Source: Chromatiales bacterium (GTDB taxonomy: Bacteria > Pseudomonadota > Gammaproteobacteria > SZUA-152). Taken from it: a DNA stretch of 37,284 bases. The position numbers and the translations under genes were made by a program. The notes beneath the pieces are model-generated. The model saw only the letters and a list, made by a program, of their open reading frames with translations, was not told the DNA's origin and searched no databases. The stretch lies in NCBI GenBank assembly GCA_026982475.1, contig JALSHB010000154.1:1-37284 (forward strand). The letters are read 5' to 3'. The number at the start of each line of letters is the position of its first letter. Within the stretch, counting starts at the first letter, position 1. This document shows positions 25,655 to 34,208 of the stretch, in pieces.

Positions 25655-26371
25655 ATGGGCATCATCGGCATCCAACTGGGTTTTCTGTTCATCGGCGTGC
25701 TGTTGTTGTGGCGGGCGCTGGATCGTGTGCGCCTGATACGCAAACTGCAGGACACCCCCACCGCAAAGATCGGCAGTGCGCCGCAGGGTTTTGTGCAGGT
25801 GGCCGGGCTGACACAGGCACTCGACGGGCCCGGCCTGCGCGTGCCCGGCGTGCAGGTGCCCTGTGTGTGGTATCGCTACCAGCGCCACGAAGAAGGCGGG
25901 GCGGGAGGTGAAGAGGAGGCCACGCCCTTTTCCGTTCAACAGACCACCCGGCGTTTCCGCATCGCCGACCGCAGCGGCGAGTGCGTCATCGAACCCAACG
26001 GCGCCGAGGTCGAGGCGAAGAAACATCGCCGCTGGCACGGCAGCGACGGCGTGTACCACGAGGTGTACTGGATAGGCGTGGGTGAACACATCAACGTCAT
26101 CGGCTGGATGAAGACGCTGCACCCGATGCCGGTGGTGGTGGACGACATGCAACGCGCCGATGGCAGCGTCACCGGCCAGCGCTACGGCCAGTTGAGCGGG
26201 GAAGAACACATCGTCGGCAAGCCGGTACAAAATGGCCTGCCGTTCTACATTGGCGCCTCGCATGAGCCGTATCTGCTGAACAGGCTGCGCCGCGAGCGGG
26301 GAGGCTACCTGCTTGGCGCCTTCATCGTCGGCGCGATGTTTCCCCTCGTCATCGCCTTCATCAACCGCTGA
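25655..26371 (+). CDS. GIDE-domain membrane protein (MUL1-like region)
   Basis: 238 residues: an N-terminal helix (IIGIQLGFLFIGVLLLWRAL), a soluble domain with PTAKIGSAPQGFVQVAGLTQA, VPCVWYRYQRHEE, TTRRFRIADRSGECVIEPNGAEV, and a C-terminal helix (GYLLGAFIVGAMFPLVIAF). This resembles the GIDE domain of mitochondrial MUL1/MAPL without its RING finger. Function in bacteria is unknown. It begins 27 bp after ubiB and may be co-transcribed. Confidence 0.8.
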   Translation: MGIIGIQLGFLFIGVLLLWRALDRVRLIRKLQDTPTAKIGSAPQGFVQVAGLTQALDGPGLRVPGVQVPCVWYRYQRHEEGGAGGEEEATPFSVQQTTRRFRIADRSGECVIEPNGAEVEAKKHRRWHGSDGVYHEVYWIGVGEHINVIGWMKTLHPMPVVVDDMQRADGSVTGQRYGQLSGEEHIVGKPVQNGLPFYIGASHEPYLLNRLRRERGGYLLGAFIVGAMFPLVIAFINR

Positions 26372-26435
26372 CGCCTCTCCGGCCAGGCGCTATTTCTGGT
26401 TGTGCCGGGGCGCTGCCGTCGCTATCAAACGCAGA

Positions 26436-26490
26436 GGCGCAGAGGACGCAAAGGTTTGTTTGAAAGGGTTTCCTTTGCGTCCTCTGCGCC
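26436..26490. repeat. Inverted repeat in the ubiB-GIDE to yqaA intergenic region
   Basis: GGCGCAGAGGACGCAAAGG and its exact complement CCTTTGCGTCCTCTGCGCC, 17-base spacer. Together with the copy-B repeat after it, this fills much of the 393-bp gene-free stretch 26372-26764. A hairpin with no clean T tract. Confidence 0.8.
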
Positions 26491-26562
26491 TTGGCGTTCT
26501 TCGCGTTGATTCCCGTGGTCGATTCCACATCCCGTGTCGCCCGCTGTTTGCGCACGAATTTA
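26491..26562. repeat. Diverged interspersed repeat, copy B
   Basis: CTTGGCGTTCTTCGCGTTGATTC, then CACATCCCGTGTCGCC and TTGCGCACGAATTTAT, in the same order as the copy at 4441-4506 with about ten extra bases. The remaining 26563-26764 shows nothing I can support. Confidence 0.7.
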
Positions 26563-26764
26563 TGCAACGATTGGGACTATTTACCTGAACCCGTGAGTTC
26601 ATGACGGCGAATCGCACAACGCATTGATCCGTCTCGCTATATGAAAAATCTCGTCAATAGTCCCCGCTATTCCCTCGATTTTTCATTACGCGATACGAAT
26701 CAAGCCGTTGCACGCTTCATCCGCCCTGAACTCACGGATTCAGGTATTCAGTCAACCCGGCTGT

Positions 26765-27211
26765 TCAGCCGCCGTGCCAATCCAGCAGCCACAGAATCAC
26801 GCCATAGCGCGCCGCCTTGCCTGTGGCGATGAAGATCAGCGCCGGCCAGAAGCCGATGCGCAGCCAGCCGGCGGCGACGCACAGCGGGTCGCCCACCACC
26901 GGCAGCCACGACAGCAACAGCAGCGGGCTGCCATGGCGTTCGAGCCAGCGGATAGCGCGTTGCTGCGCCGGCTTGTGTAGTCGTTGTTCCGCCGGCCAGC
27001 GGCGCGCCAGCAGGCGGCCGATCAGCCATGAGCTGAGGCCGCCCAGGGTGTTGCCGAGGGTGGCGACGGCCAGCAACAGCAGCGGTGCATGGGCATCGTG
27101 CAGGCGCAGCGCCGAGAGCAGGGCCTCGGAGCCGCCGGGCATCAGGGTGGAGGAGAGGAAGGCGCTGAGGAACAGGCCCCACAGTCCCCAGTCGTTGATC
27201 AGGCTATCCAT
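26765..27211 (-). CDS. YqaA family membrane protein
   Basis: 148 residues with four to five hydrophobic helices: WGLFLSAFLSSTLMPGGSEALL, PLLLLAVATLGNTLGGLSSWLIGRL, GSPLLLLSWLPVVGDPLCVAAGWL, ALIFIATGKAARYGVILWLL. It matches the short DedA/VTT-like YqaA branch; the conserved GGSEA, GNTLG and PVVGDPL blocks are present. DedA-type proteins help move lipid carriers across the inner membrane, but a role for YqaA is not established. Confidence 0.88.
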   Translation of the reverse strand: MDSLINDWGLWGLFLSAFLSSTLMPGGSEALLSALRLHDAHAPLLLLAVATLGNTLGGLSSWLIGRLLARRWPAEQRLHKPAQQRAIRWLERHGSPLLLLSWLPVVGDPLCVAAGWLRIGFWPALIFIATGKAARYGVILWLLDWHGG

Positions 27212-27239
27212 TTATGGTTATCGGGCAGGGGCGGGCCAT

Positions 27240-27301
27240 GTGGGAGCGGCTTCAGCCGCGAACATCGTCGAGCCTTGCTTCGCGGCTGAAGCCGCTCCTG
27301 C
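27240..27301. repeat. REP/REPIN-type paired palindrome, copy 2
   Basis: GTGGGAGCGGCTTCAGCCGC, 16-base spacer, and the inverted arm GCGGCTGAAGCCGCTCCTGC (two mismatches at the outer end). Same family as the copy at 21833. Located between the lytic transglycosylase stop and the yqaA start. Confidence 0.85.
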
Positions 27302-27325
27302 AATCTTTGCTCTTCCTTTGTCGAT

Positions 27326-27928
27326 TCAGCGGGCCTTGTACCAACGCTTGCGCAGGGCCGCAAACACGCGGTTGGGATACCAGGTCTTGCCCAGGCTGCC
27401 GTTGTAGCGGGCCAGGGCGCGGGTGAAGTCGCCTTTTTCCTTGTCCAGGTAATGCTTGAGGATGGTGCAGCCGAAGCGCAGGTTGGTGCGTATATCGAAC
27501 AGGTTGTCGCCGGCCTCGGGGATCTCCTCGAGCCAGAAGGGCATGATCTGCATCAGGCCCTGGGCGCCGGCGGAGGAGATGGCCCAGCGGTCGAAATTGC
27601 TTTCCACATGGATCACCGCCAGCACCAGCTCGGGGTGCAGGTCGGCCTTGCGGGCCTCGTAGTGGATGTGCTTCAGCAGGGTGAGGCGCTCGGCGTCGTC
27701 GGGCACGCGTGACTTGAGGCGGTTGGACATATCCATCAACCACACCTCGGCGTCGAAGCGGTCCTTGAAGCTGTCGCTTTCGCCGATCACCCGGGTGAGG
27801 TGTTGGCGCAGGCTGTCGTCCGGGCGCTCCTGGGTGGCGGCGTGTGATGACACGGGCAGGGCGAGCAACAGCGCCAGCAGGAGCCGGTGGAGATGTCGTG
27901 GAAGGTAGGCGGGGCGGGGCGAAATCAT
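27326..27928 (-). CDS. Lytic transglycosylase (SLT domain), exported
   Basis: About 200 residues. A signal peptide (HRLLLALLLALPVSSHA) leads to the periplasm. The SLT domain carries the catalytic Glu in LVLAVIHVESNFDRWAISSAGAQGLMQIMP, then LRFGCTILKHYLDKEKGDFTRALARYNGS, cleaving peptidoglycan glycan strands with 1,6-anhydro product. Only about 65 residues separate signal and domain. I prefer the ATG at 27928; the ORF track uses GTG at 27958. Confidence 0.9.
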   Translation of the reverse strand: MISPRPAYLPRHLHRLLLALLLALPVSSHAATQERPDDSLRQHLTRVIGESDSFKDRFDAEVWLMDMSNRLKSRVPDDAERLTLLKHIHYEARKADLHPELVLAVIHVESNFDRWAISSAGAQGLMQIMPFWLEEIPEAGDNLFDIRTNLRFGCTILKHYLDKEKGDFTRALARYNGSLGKTWYPNRVFAALRKRWYKAR

Positions 27929-28018
27929 GTCTCTGAGTATATCGTCTCCGCAATTCACTCTTGTAGGTGCGGCTTCAGGCGCGGCCAGGTCTTTTGCATC
28001 GGGCTGTCGCGCCTTCTA

Positions 28019-29731
28019 CTAGGCGCCGTCGAGCCGCTGGCGCAGAAACTCGATGATGCCATCGAGCGCAACGTCTTGCGAGTCGCTGTCGCGGCGGCCC
28101 TTGTATTCCACCCTGCCCGCATCCAGGCCGCGTTCGCCGAGGACGATGCGGTGCGGGATGCCGATCAGCTCCATGTCGGCGAACATCACCCCGGGGCGCT
28201 CCTTGCGGTCGTCCAGCAGCACGTCGATGCCGGCGGCGAGCAGGTCGTCGTGCAGCCTCTCCACCGCCTCGCGCAGGCGCTGCGACTTGTGCATGTTCAT
28301 GGGTAGCAGGGCCACCTGGAACGGGGCGATGGCGCCGGGCCAGATGATGCCGCGATCGTCGTGGTTCTGTTCGATGGCGGCGGCCACCACGCGCGACACG
28401 CCGATGCCGTAGCAGCCCATGTTCATCACCACCGCGCGGCCGGCCTCGTCCAGCACCGTGGCGTCAAGGGCCTCGGCGTACTTGGTGCCGAGCTGGAAGA
28501 TGTGGCCCACCTCCACGCCGCGCTTGATGGACAGGGTGCCCCTGCCGTCGGGGCTGGGGTCGCCCTCCACCACGTTGCGCAGATCGGCGACTTCTGGCTC
28601 CGGCAGGTCGCGGCCCCAGTTGACGCCGGTGAGGTGCTTGCCGTCCTCGTTGGCGCCGCACACGAAGTCGGCCAGCTGGGCGGCGGCGCGGTCGGCGATC
28701 ACCGGCGCGGCGATGTCGCGCGGGCCGATGGAGCCGGCGGGGCAGCCGCAGCAGGTGTGTACCGCCTCGTCGCCCACCAGGGTCAGGGGCGCGGCCACCT
28801 GGGGCAGCTTCTCCGCCTTGATGGCGTTCAGCTCATGGTCGCCGCGCAGCACCAGGGCCACCACGGCGCTCTCGGTGCCCTTCACCAGCAGGGTCTTGAC
28901 GGTCTGCGCCGGGTCCACGCCGAGGAACGCCGCCACCTCGGCGATGCTGCGCTGGTTGGGGGTGTCCACCACCTGCAGCTCCTGGGTGGGCGCCGGGCGT
29001 TCGCCGGCCGGGGCCAGGGCCTCGGCCAGCTCCACGTTGGCGGCGTAGTCGCTGTCGCTGGAGAAGGCGATGGCGTCCTCGCCGGCGTCCGCCAGCACGT
29101 GGAATTCGTGCGAGGCATTGCCGCCGATACTGCCGGTGTCCGCCTGCACGGCGCGGAAGTCCAGGCCCAGGCGGGTGAAGATGCGCGTGTAGGCATCGAA
29201 CATGGCCTGGTAGGTTTCGTCCAGTGAGTCCTGATCGGCATGGAAGGAATAGGCGTCCTTCATGAGGAACTCGCGCGCCCGCATCACCCCGAAGCGCGGG
29301 CGGATCTCGTCGCGGAACTTGGTCTGGATCTGGTAGAAGTTCGCCGGCAGCTGCTTGTAGCTGCGCAGCTCGCGGCGCGCCAGGTCGGTGATCACCTCCT
29401 CGTGGGTGGGGCCGAGGCAGAACTCGCGCCCGTGGCGGTCATGCAGGCGCAGCAGCTCCGGGCCGTACTGCTCCCAGCGTCCCGACGCCTGCCACAGCTC
29501 GGCGGGTTGCACCATGGGCATCAAGAGTTCCTGTGCCCCGGCGCGATCCATCTCCTCGCGCACGATGGTCTCCACCTTGCGCAGCACCCGCAGGCCCAGG
29601 GGCAGCCAGGTATAGAGCCCGGAGGCCAGCTTGCGGATCATGCCCGCGCGCAGCATCAGCCGATGGCTGACGACCTCGGCGTCGGCGGGGGTTTCCTTGA
29701 CGGTGGCGAGCAAGAACCGGGATGTGCGCAT
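28019..29731 (-). CDS. proS: Prolyl-tRNA synthetase
   Basis: 570 residues, bacterial-type ProS with class II motifs ([83 protein letters not shown]). The editing insertion domain ([43 protein letters not shown]) deacylates Ala-tRNA(Pro). An anticodon-binding domain ends the chain. Start at 29731 ([19 protein letters not shown]); the ORF-track start at 29827 adds 32 unlikely residues. Confidence 0.97.
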   Translation of the reverse strand: MRTSRFLLATVKETPADAEVVSHRLMLRAGMIRKLASGLYTWLPLGLRVLRKVETIVREEMDRAGAQELLMPMVQPAELWQASGRWEQYGPELLRLHDRHGREFCLGPTHEEVITDLARRELRSYKQLPANFYQIQTKFRDEIRPRFGVMRAREFLMKDAYSFHADQDSLDETYQAMFDAYTRIFTRLGLDFRAVQADTGSIGGNASHEFHVLADAGEDAIAFSSDSDYAANVELAEALAPAGERPAPTQELQVVDTPNQRSIAEVAAFLGVDPAQTVKTLLVKGTESAVVALVLRGDHELNAIKAEKLPQVAAPLTLVGDEAVHTCCGCPAGSIGPRDIAAPVIADRAAAQLADFVCGANEDGKHLTGVNWGRDLPEPEVADLRNVVEGDPSPDGRGTLSIKRGVEVGHIFQLGTKYAEALDATVLDEAGRAVVMNMGCYGIGVSRVVAAAIEQNHDDRGIIWPGAIAPFQVALLPMNMHKSQRLREAVERLHDDLLAAGIDVLLDDRKERPGVMFADMELIGIPHRIVLGERGLDAGRVEYKGRRDSDSQDVALDGIIEFLRQRLDGA

Positions 29732-30174
29732 GGTGATCTGCCTGTGGCTGCGGATTGGCGAAAAGGGTGGGAATTGTAGCGGTAAGCGGCTGTTGCGCCA
29801 ATGAAGATGGCCTCTGTGCGACACCAACGTGTGGCTGTGTGCAGGATTTGGGGAGGGGCCCTGGGGGCCTCATGTCGATGCTTTCGCAAGCCCGCAACAC
29901 CTGTGCGGTTCGTGTCATGTGGGATGTCGGCGTATTTTCAATTCCGTAACCTATTGATATCCGGGAAATAAGCGCCAATCCTGATGACTATTGCCCATCG
30001 ATTGATGCGCGCCTGTCAGTGGGGCATCTGGCGCTGTTGGTGGGCGGCTGAGGACGCTGTCCGTAGGAGCGGACCCTTGGGCCGCGATGTCGGACGAGGG
30101 GAAAACCATCGCGGCCCGAGGGTCCGCTCCCACCTGTGTTGTTGCCGAGGTGATGGCGGGCATGGCCCGCTTCC
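29732..30174. other. Gene-free region between proS and the patatin gene
   Basis: 443 bp with no reading frame I can support; the ORFs listed here are short and low-complexity in character. It must hold the proS promoter near its left end, though I see no clear boxes, and it contains the paired palindrome at 30063-30133. Confidence 0.6.
30063..30133. repeat. REP-like paired palindrome of a second type
   Basis: GTAGGAGCGGACCCTTGGGC and the inverted arm GCCCGAGGGTCCGCTCCCAC flank 19 bases. The outer word GGAGCGG is shared with the other REP copies, but the core differs (GACCCTTGGGCCGCGAT in place of CTTCAGCCGCGAA). It follows the patatin stop codon on the minus strand. Confidence 0.82.
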
Positions 30175-32628
30175 TCAGTTGTTGGCCCACAGCGGGCGCA
30201 CGTAGGCATCGTCGCGGATGCTGTCGTCCTGCATCATGCGCCAGGCGGTCTGGAAGCCGAGTTCGCGGTAGGCCTCGAATTGTTGTTCGTCGAAGAACTG
30301 GTCGCTGGTGGGTTCGTCCGGGAATTGCGGGTGGGTCTTCTTGTAGCCGTAGAGGTCGGCGCTGAGCTGCTCGAAGAAGGTGGTCTTGAGGTAGATCAGG
30401 CGGCCGCGGCTGTTGTCAGGATAGACGATGGTGCACATGATGTAGCCGCGCTCGGCGCACTGGATGGCGTCGTCGGCGACGCCCTTGCCGCGCGGCACCA
30501 GGGGTTGCAGGTCTTCGCAGTCGCAGAGGATGAGGGTGCCGAAGTCGACGCGGGCCTTTTCCATGGCGTTGGCGAGGTCGGTGAACTGAAAATCGGGATC
30601 GGCGCCGCCGTCGCAGACCATGATGAGCCGGGCGCGGCGGCGGATCAGTTCGTACAGGGCGAGGTTTTCGAAGTGGCCGCCGTCGGTGAGCTGCACGTAG
30701 TGGGCGCGTTCATTCAGGCGCGAGCGGAAGAACACCTCGCTGAGCCCGGGGTGGAGGTAGTTGGGGATGGACGGGCTGCCGGATGGCTGGGCGGGATTGG
30801 GCGCCCAGTAGCCGAGGCGGATGTTGAGCAGGCCCATGAGCATGGACAGCAGCGGCTGGCGGGTGACGCCCTGGCCGCCGACGCCGGCGCCGGGATTGAC
30901 GGCGGCGCCGGAGATGGCCATGGCGGTGGGCAGGGTCATGCGGCCGTCCATGAAGACGTCGGACTGGCGCCAGCCGGTGGCGTTGCTGCCGCAGAAGTAG
31001 GGCGAGAGGATGAAGTTGTCGCCGCCGCGGCCACGGAATTTGGGGATGTGGGAGGACTCCAGCACTACGTTGGTGTTGATCAGGTGGTAGGGCGCGGGGT
31101 TGGCTTCGGGGCCCGCGCCCGGGTTGGCGGCGTAGAGATCGTGGATGGGCATCTTGTCGGCGCTGGCCGCGGCGCGGGTGGCGATCTTGCCTGCCAGCGC
31201 CTTGTCGATGTCGGGCATGAAGAGCTCCATCAGGCGGTCGCGGTAGTAGCGGTGGATGGAGAGGTAGTTGATGTTGGCGAGGCGGCCGAGCAACAGGGCG
31301 CCGGCGGCGCTGACGACGATGGCGGTGATGAGCCCCGGCCCGTCGCTGCCCGCCGCGAGGCGGATGGCGCAGTGGTAGGCGAGCAGCAGCAGGCCGAAGC
31401 AGAGCGCGGCGGTGGCGACGCTCACCACCAGGCCCATGGGAATGCGGCCCTTCTTGCCGCTGCTGGTCTTGAAGAAGGCGAACACGCCGGAGAGGGCGCC
31501 GAACAGGGTGGAGAGGGCGCCGATCCAGCCGGGCAGGGCCGAGGCGTCTGCCTGTGCGGCGGCCGCGGGCGCCTCCAGGGTGCCGCTGAATTGCAGCGCG
31601 CCGTCTGCCGAGCGGCTGCCGCTGATGACGAATTCGCTGGCCTCGCTGGCGGCGGTTTCGCCGAGGGCTTGCAGGGCCTCGTAGACGGCGGGCACGGCGC
31701 CGAGGACGAACAGGGCCACGGTGAGGGTGAGCAGGGTGCTCGCGGTGCGCTCGTAGGCCTGGCGCCAGCGATAGGCCGCGGATTTTTCACCCTCCCGGCC
31801 GGGTTCGCGTTTGCTCCTCGACCAGGCGCTGGTGAGCACCGCATACCCCAGGGAGAGGAGCACGAACAGACCGGCGAGGAGCAGGCCGAGCCACAGGGCG
31901 AGGTTGCCGGCGTGCACCGGCAGGCCGAGGTCGGCCGGCGTGTGCGACAGCAGGGGGTAGGCCGCGGCGAGGAACAGGGCCAGCAACAGGCCGAAGTAGA
32001 CGCCGAGGCTGACCAGGGCGCCGCGCAGGATCACCGCGACCAGGGACATGGCGTCGATGCCGTCGCCGGGGGTGAGGTATTTGGCCTGCTGACGCAGGTA
32101 GCGCAGCAGCTTTCCCTTGTAGCGCTCGGTGACGCCGCCCCCGCCGTCGGCGTCGGCCCGGCGCGCGTCGTCGCGCTTGCTGGCGAGGCGCAGCTCGGGG
32201 TCTGAGCCGCTCATGGGGTAGCTGCCGTAGGGGAAGCGCTTGCGGTCCAGGCCGAAGCGCTCGATGCCGGTCTGCGCCGGGTCCATGGGGTGGGACAGCA
32301 GCCAGCTCACGGAGGCGCCGATGTAGCCGCCGCCGGAGACGCTGGAGAGGTAGTCGAAATTCTTCAGCCAGCCGTTGTGGGCCAGGGCCTGCATCACGCC
32401 GAGGGAGAAGCTGGCGGAGCGGATGCCGCCGCCGGAGAGGGCGAGGCCGGTGAGTTCGAGCGGCCTGCCGCCCGTGTGGTCTTTTTGCGCGGGCAGGCCG
32501 CGGCGGCGGCGGATGTATTCAAGCTCCTTTTCGATCACGCATTGCGCGCCAAAATACTGGATGTCCTGGGCGTCGTAGTGGATGTAGCTGCCGTCGTTGC
32601 TTTCCTTCCCTGCACTGCCGTCTGTCAT
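30175..32628 (-). CDS. Patatin-like phospholipase with an internal membrane domain
   Basis: 817 residues. The N-terminal half of the patatin site is LTGLALSGGGIRSASFSLGVMQAL (oxyanion Gly loop, residues 60-82) and the nucleophile elbow DYLSSVSGGGYIG (Ser98). The Asp of the dyad comes much later in VQLTDGGHFENLALYELIRRR. Between them lie about six hydrophobic helices (residues 195-480), for example LVAVILRGALVSLGVYFGLLLALFLAAAYPLL. Predicted Ser-Asp acyl hydrolase embedded in the inner membrane; lipid substrate unknown. This is a recognised large bacterial patatin class. Confidence 0.85.
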   Translation of the reverse strand: MTDGSAGKESNDGSYIHYDAQDIQYFGAQCVIEKELEYIRRRRGLPAQKDHTGGRPLELTGLALSGGGIRSASFSLGVMQALAHNGWLKNFDYLSSVSGGGYIGASVSWLLSHPMDPAQTGIERFGLDRKRFPYGSYPMSGSDPELRLASKRDDARRADADGGGGVTERYKGKLLRYLRQQAKYLTPGDGIDAMSLVAVILRGALVSLGVYFGLLLALFLAAAYPLLSHTPADLGLPVHAGNLALWLGLLLAGLFVLLSLGYAVLTSAWSRSKREPGREGEKSAAYRWRQAYERTASTLLTLTVALFVLGAVPAVYEALQALGETAASEASEFVISGSRSADGALQFSGTLEAPAAAAQADASALPGWIGALSTLFGALSGVFAFFKTSSGKKGRIPMGLVVSVATAALCFGLLLLAYHCAIRLAAGSDGPGLITAIVVSAAGALLLGRLANINYLSIHRYYRDRLMELFMPDIDKALAGKIATRAAASADKMPIHDLYAANPGAGPEANPAPYHLINTNVVLESSHIPKFRGRGGDNFILSPYFCGSNATGWRQSDVFMDGRMTLPTAMAISGAAVNPGAGVGGQGVTRQPLLSMLMGLLNIRLGYWAPNPAQPSGSPSIPNYLHPGLSEVFFRSRLNERAHYVQLTDGGHFENLALYELIRRRARLIMVCDGGADPDFQFTDLANAMEKARVDFGTLILCDCEDLQPLVPRGKGVADDAIQCAERGYIMCTIVYPDNSRGRLIYLKTTFFEQLSADLYGYKKTHPQFPDEPTSDQFFDEQQFEAYRELGFQTAWRMMQDDSIRDDAYVRPLWANN

Positions 32629-32758
32629 GCTCCCTTCCCCCGTCCGCCTGCCGTGTGCTTGTCAGGAGTACTAGCCTAGCGACAAATAGGGGGCATGGGA
32701 AGGCGGCCCGACGCGCCGGGCACGCGTCGTGGCTGTGCCGGAAAAACGGACGGGCGCG

Positions 32759-32793
32759 AAAAAGGGGGGGTGGGTGCGCACCCATCCCCCCTT
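32759..32793 (-). terminator. Intrinsic terminator of the GYTY lipoprotein gene
   Basis: On the minus strand the gene at 32816-33268 is followed by AAGGGGGGATGGGTGCGCACCCACCCCCCC and then TTTTT. The long near-perfect stem and T tract form a strong terminator, and it isolates the patatin gene downstream. Confidence 0.88.
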
Positions 32794-32815
32794 CTGGTCG
32801 GCGCCGCCGAGGGGT

Positions 32816-33268
32816 CTAGTTGACGACCGAGGCGTTGGAGACGAAGAGGATGGTGTCGAAGGTGCGGTGCAGGCTCTTGCTGTTGAAGTTGTGCAGCACC
32901 GCGGCGTCGCCCCACTGCACCGTGTCGTCGGGCTTTGCGCGCATCAGACTGGCGGCGATCCACAGTGTCTTGTTGTCGCCCGTGTCCACCTTCATGTAGG
33001 TGTAGCCACTGGCGTGCATCAATTCCAGCACGGTGCCCTGCTTGGGCATGCCCTGGGCCTCGGCCAGCGCCTGCCGTTGGGCGGGGCTGAGCTGTTGGCC
33101 CGCCGGGGCGCTGGACTGCGGCGCGGGCGCCGCCGGTGCCGCGGGGGCCTGTTGGGCCGGTGCGGCGGGGGCCTCGGTGTTGGCTGCCGGCTTGGCGTCG
33201 TCGGAATCGGAGCAGGCGGTCAGGGCCAGCAGGGCGGCGGCCAGCGCCAGGATGGAAAGGTGTTTCAT
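32816..33268 (-). CDS. Lipoprotein with Ala/Pro linker and GxVxExMxxxGYTYxxV domain
   Basis: 150 residues. Signal MKHLSILALAAALLALTAC (lipobox), then an Ala/Pro/Gln-rich flexible linker to about residue 75, then a small beta domain: GTVLELMHASGYTYMKVDTGDNKTLWIAASLMRAKPDDTVQWGDAAVLHNFNSKSLHRTFDTILFV. This domain type recurs in periplasmic proteins and often near c-type cytochromes, usually unnamed; it is compatible with an OB-like fold. No cytochrome gene is near. Monocistronic, with its own terminator. Confidence 0.75.
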   Translation of the reverse strand: MKHLSILALAAALLALTACSDSDDAKPAANTEAPAAPAQQAPAAPAAPAPQSSAPAGQQLSPAQRQALAEAQGMPKQGTVLELMHASGYTYMKVDTGDNKTLWIAASLMRAKPDDTVQWGDAAVLHNFNSKSLHRTFDTILFVSNASVVN

Positions 33269-33364
33269 TGCTTGTGTCCCCTGGAAAAATTTGCCCGGTA
33301 CTTTAGCACAGGCGGCAGATTCGCGGCCAATGGGACTATGGGCATAACCCCTGCCCGGCGGTCG

Positions 33365-34204
33365 TTATCCCTGATCCAGCAGGCGCATGGAGAGATCCAC
33401 GGCGCGGATGTCCTTGCTGATGGCGCCGACGGAAATGTGATCCACGCCGGTCTCGGCGATGGCGCGGATCGTGTCGAGCCCGACGTTGCCGGAGGCCTCC
33501 AGCCGGCTGCGTCCGGCGTTGATGGCCACGGCCTCGCGCAGGCTGGCCAGATCCATGTTGTCGAGCATCACGGTGTCGGCGCGGGCCGCCAGCGCCTGCC
33601 TCAGTTCCGTGAGGTTTTCCACCTCCACTTCCACCGGCTTGCCGGGGGCGATTTCCCGCGCCCGGGCCACGGCCTGGGCGATGCCGCCGGCGGCGAGGAT
33701 ATGGTTCTCCTTGATCAGGAAGGCGTCGTACAGGCCCATGCGGTGGTTGCGCGCGCCGCCGCAGGCGGTGGCGTATTTTTGCGCCGTGCGCAGGCCCGGC
33801 AGGGTCTTGCGGGTGTCCAGCAGTTGCGCGCCGGTGCCTTCGATGGCATCGACGTAACGGCGGGTCTGGGTGGCGGTGGCGCTGAGGGTCTGCAGGAAAT
33901 TCAGCGCCGCGCGCTCGCCGCTGAGGAGGCTGCGCGCCGGGCCGCGCAGCTGACACAGGGTCTGGTTGGGGCGCAGGCGCTCGCCGTCGCGGGCCTGCCA
34001 GATCACCTGCACGCGGCGGTCGAGCTGGCGGAACACCTCGTCGAACCAGGCCGCGCCGCAGAGCACCGCCGCCTCGCGCACGATGACCCGGGCGCGGGCC
34101 TCGGCATTCGCCGGGATCAATCGGGCGGTGATGTCGCCGGGGCCGATGTCCTCGGCGAGGGCGCGGCGCACGCTGCTTTCGATGTCGCTGGGCAGGGTGG
34201 GCAT
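33365..34204 (-). CDS. nadC: Nicotinate-nucleotide pyrophosphorylase (carboxylating)
   Basis: Converts quinolinate and PRPP to nicotinate mononucleotide, CO2 and PPi in de novo NAD synthesis. 279 residues with [77 protein letters not shown] and [13 protein letters not shown], which include the substrate-binding Arg, His and Lys residues. The stop of the SulP gene is 4 bp upstream of its start codon, so the two are likely co-transcribed. Confidence 0.96.
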   Translation of the reverse strand: MPTLPSDIESSVRRALAEDIGPGDITARLIPANAEARARVIVREAAVLCGAAWFDEVFRQLDRRVQVIWQARDGERLRPNQTLCQLRGPARSLLSGERAALNFLQTLSATATQTRRYVDAIEGTGAQLLDTRKTLPGLRTAQKYATACGGARNHRMGLYDAFLIKENHILAAGGIAQAVARAREIAPGKPVEVEVENLTELRQALAARADTVMLDNMDLASLREAVAINAGRSRLEASGNVGLDTIRAIAETGVDHISVGAISKDIRAVDLSMRLLDQG

Positions 34205-34208
34205 GGCG

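Noticed and set aside
23366-26263. 965-codon ORF on the minus strand
   Set aside because: It lies opposite ubiJ, ubiB and the GIDE gene, all well recognised, and its composition (His, Gln, Arg, Gly rich) is typical of an antisense GC shadow.
30280-32205. 641-codon ORF on the plus strand
   Set aside because: Antisense to the patatin gene, Gly/Ala/Val/Glu-biased, no recognisable domain.
32662-32680. GGAGTACTAGCCTAG, similar to the end of the MITE-like element
   Set aside because: Only about eight bases match (AGTACTAG) and no inverse end is nearby.
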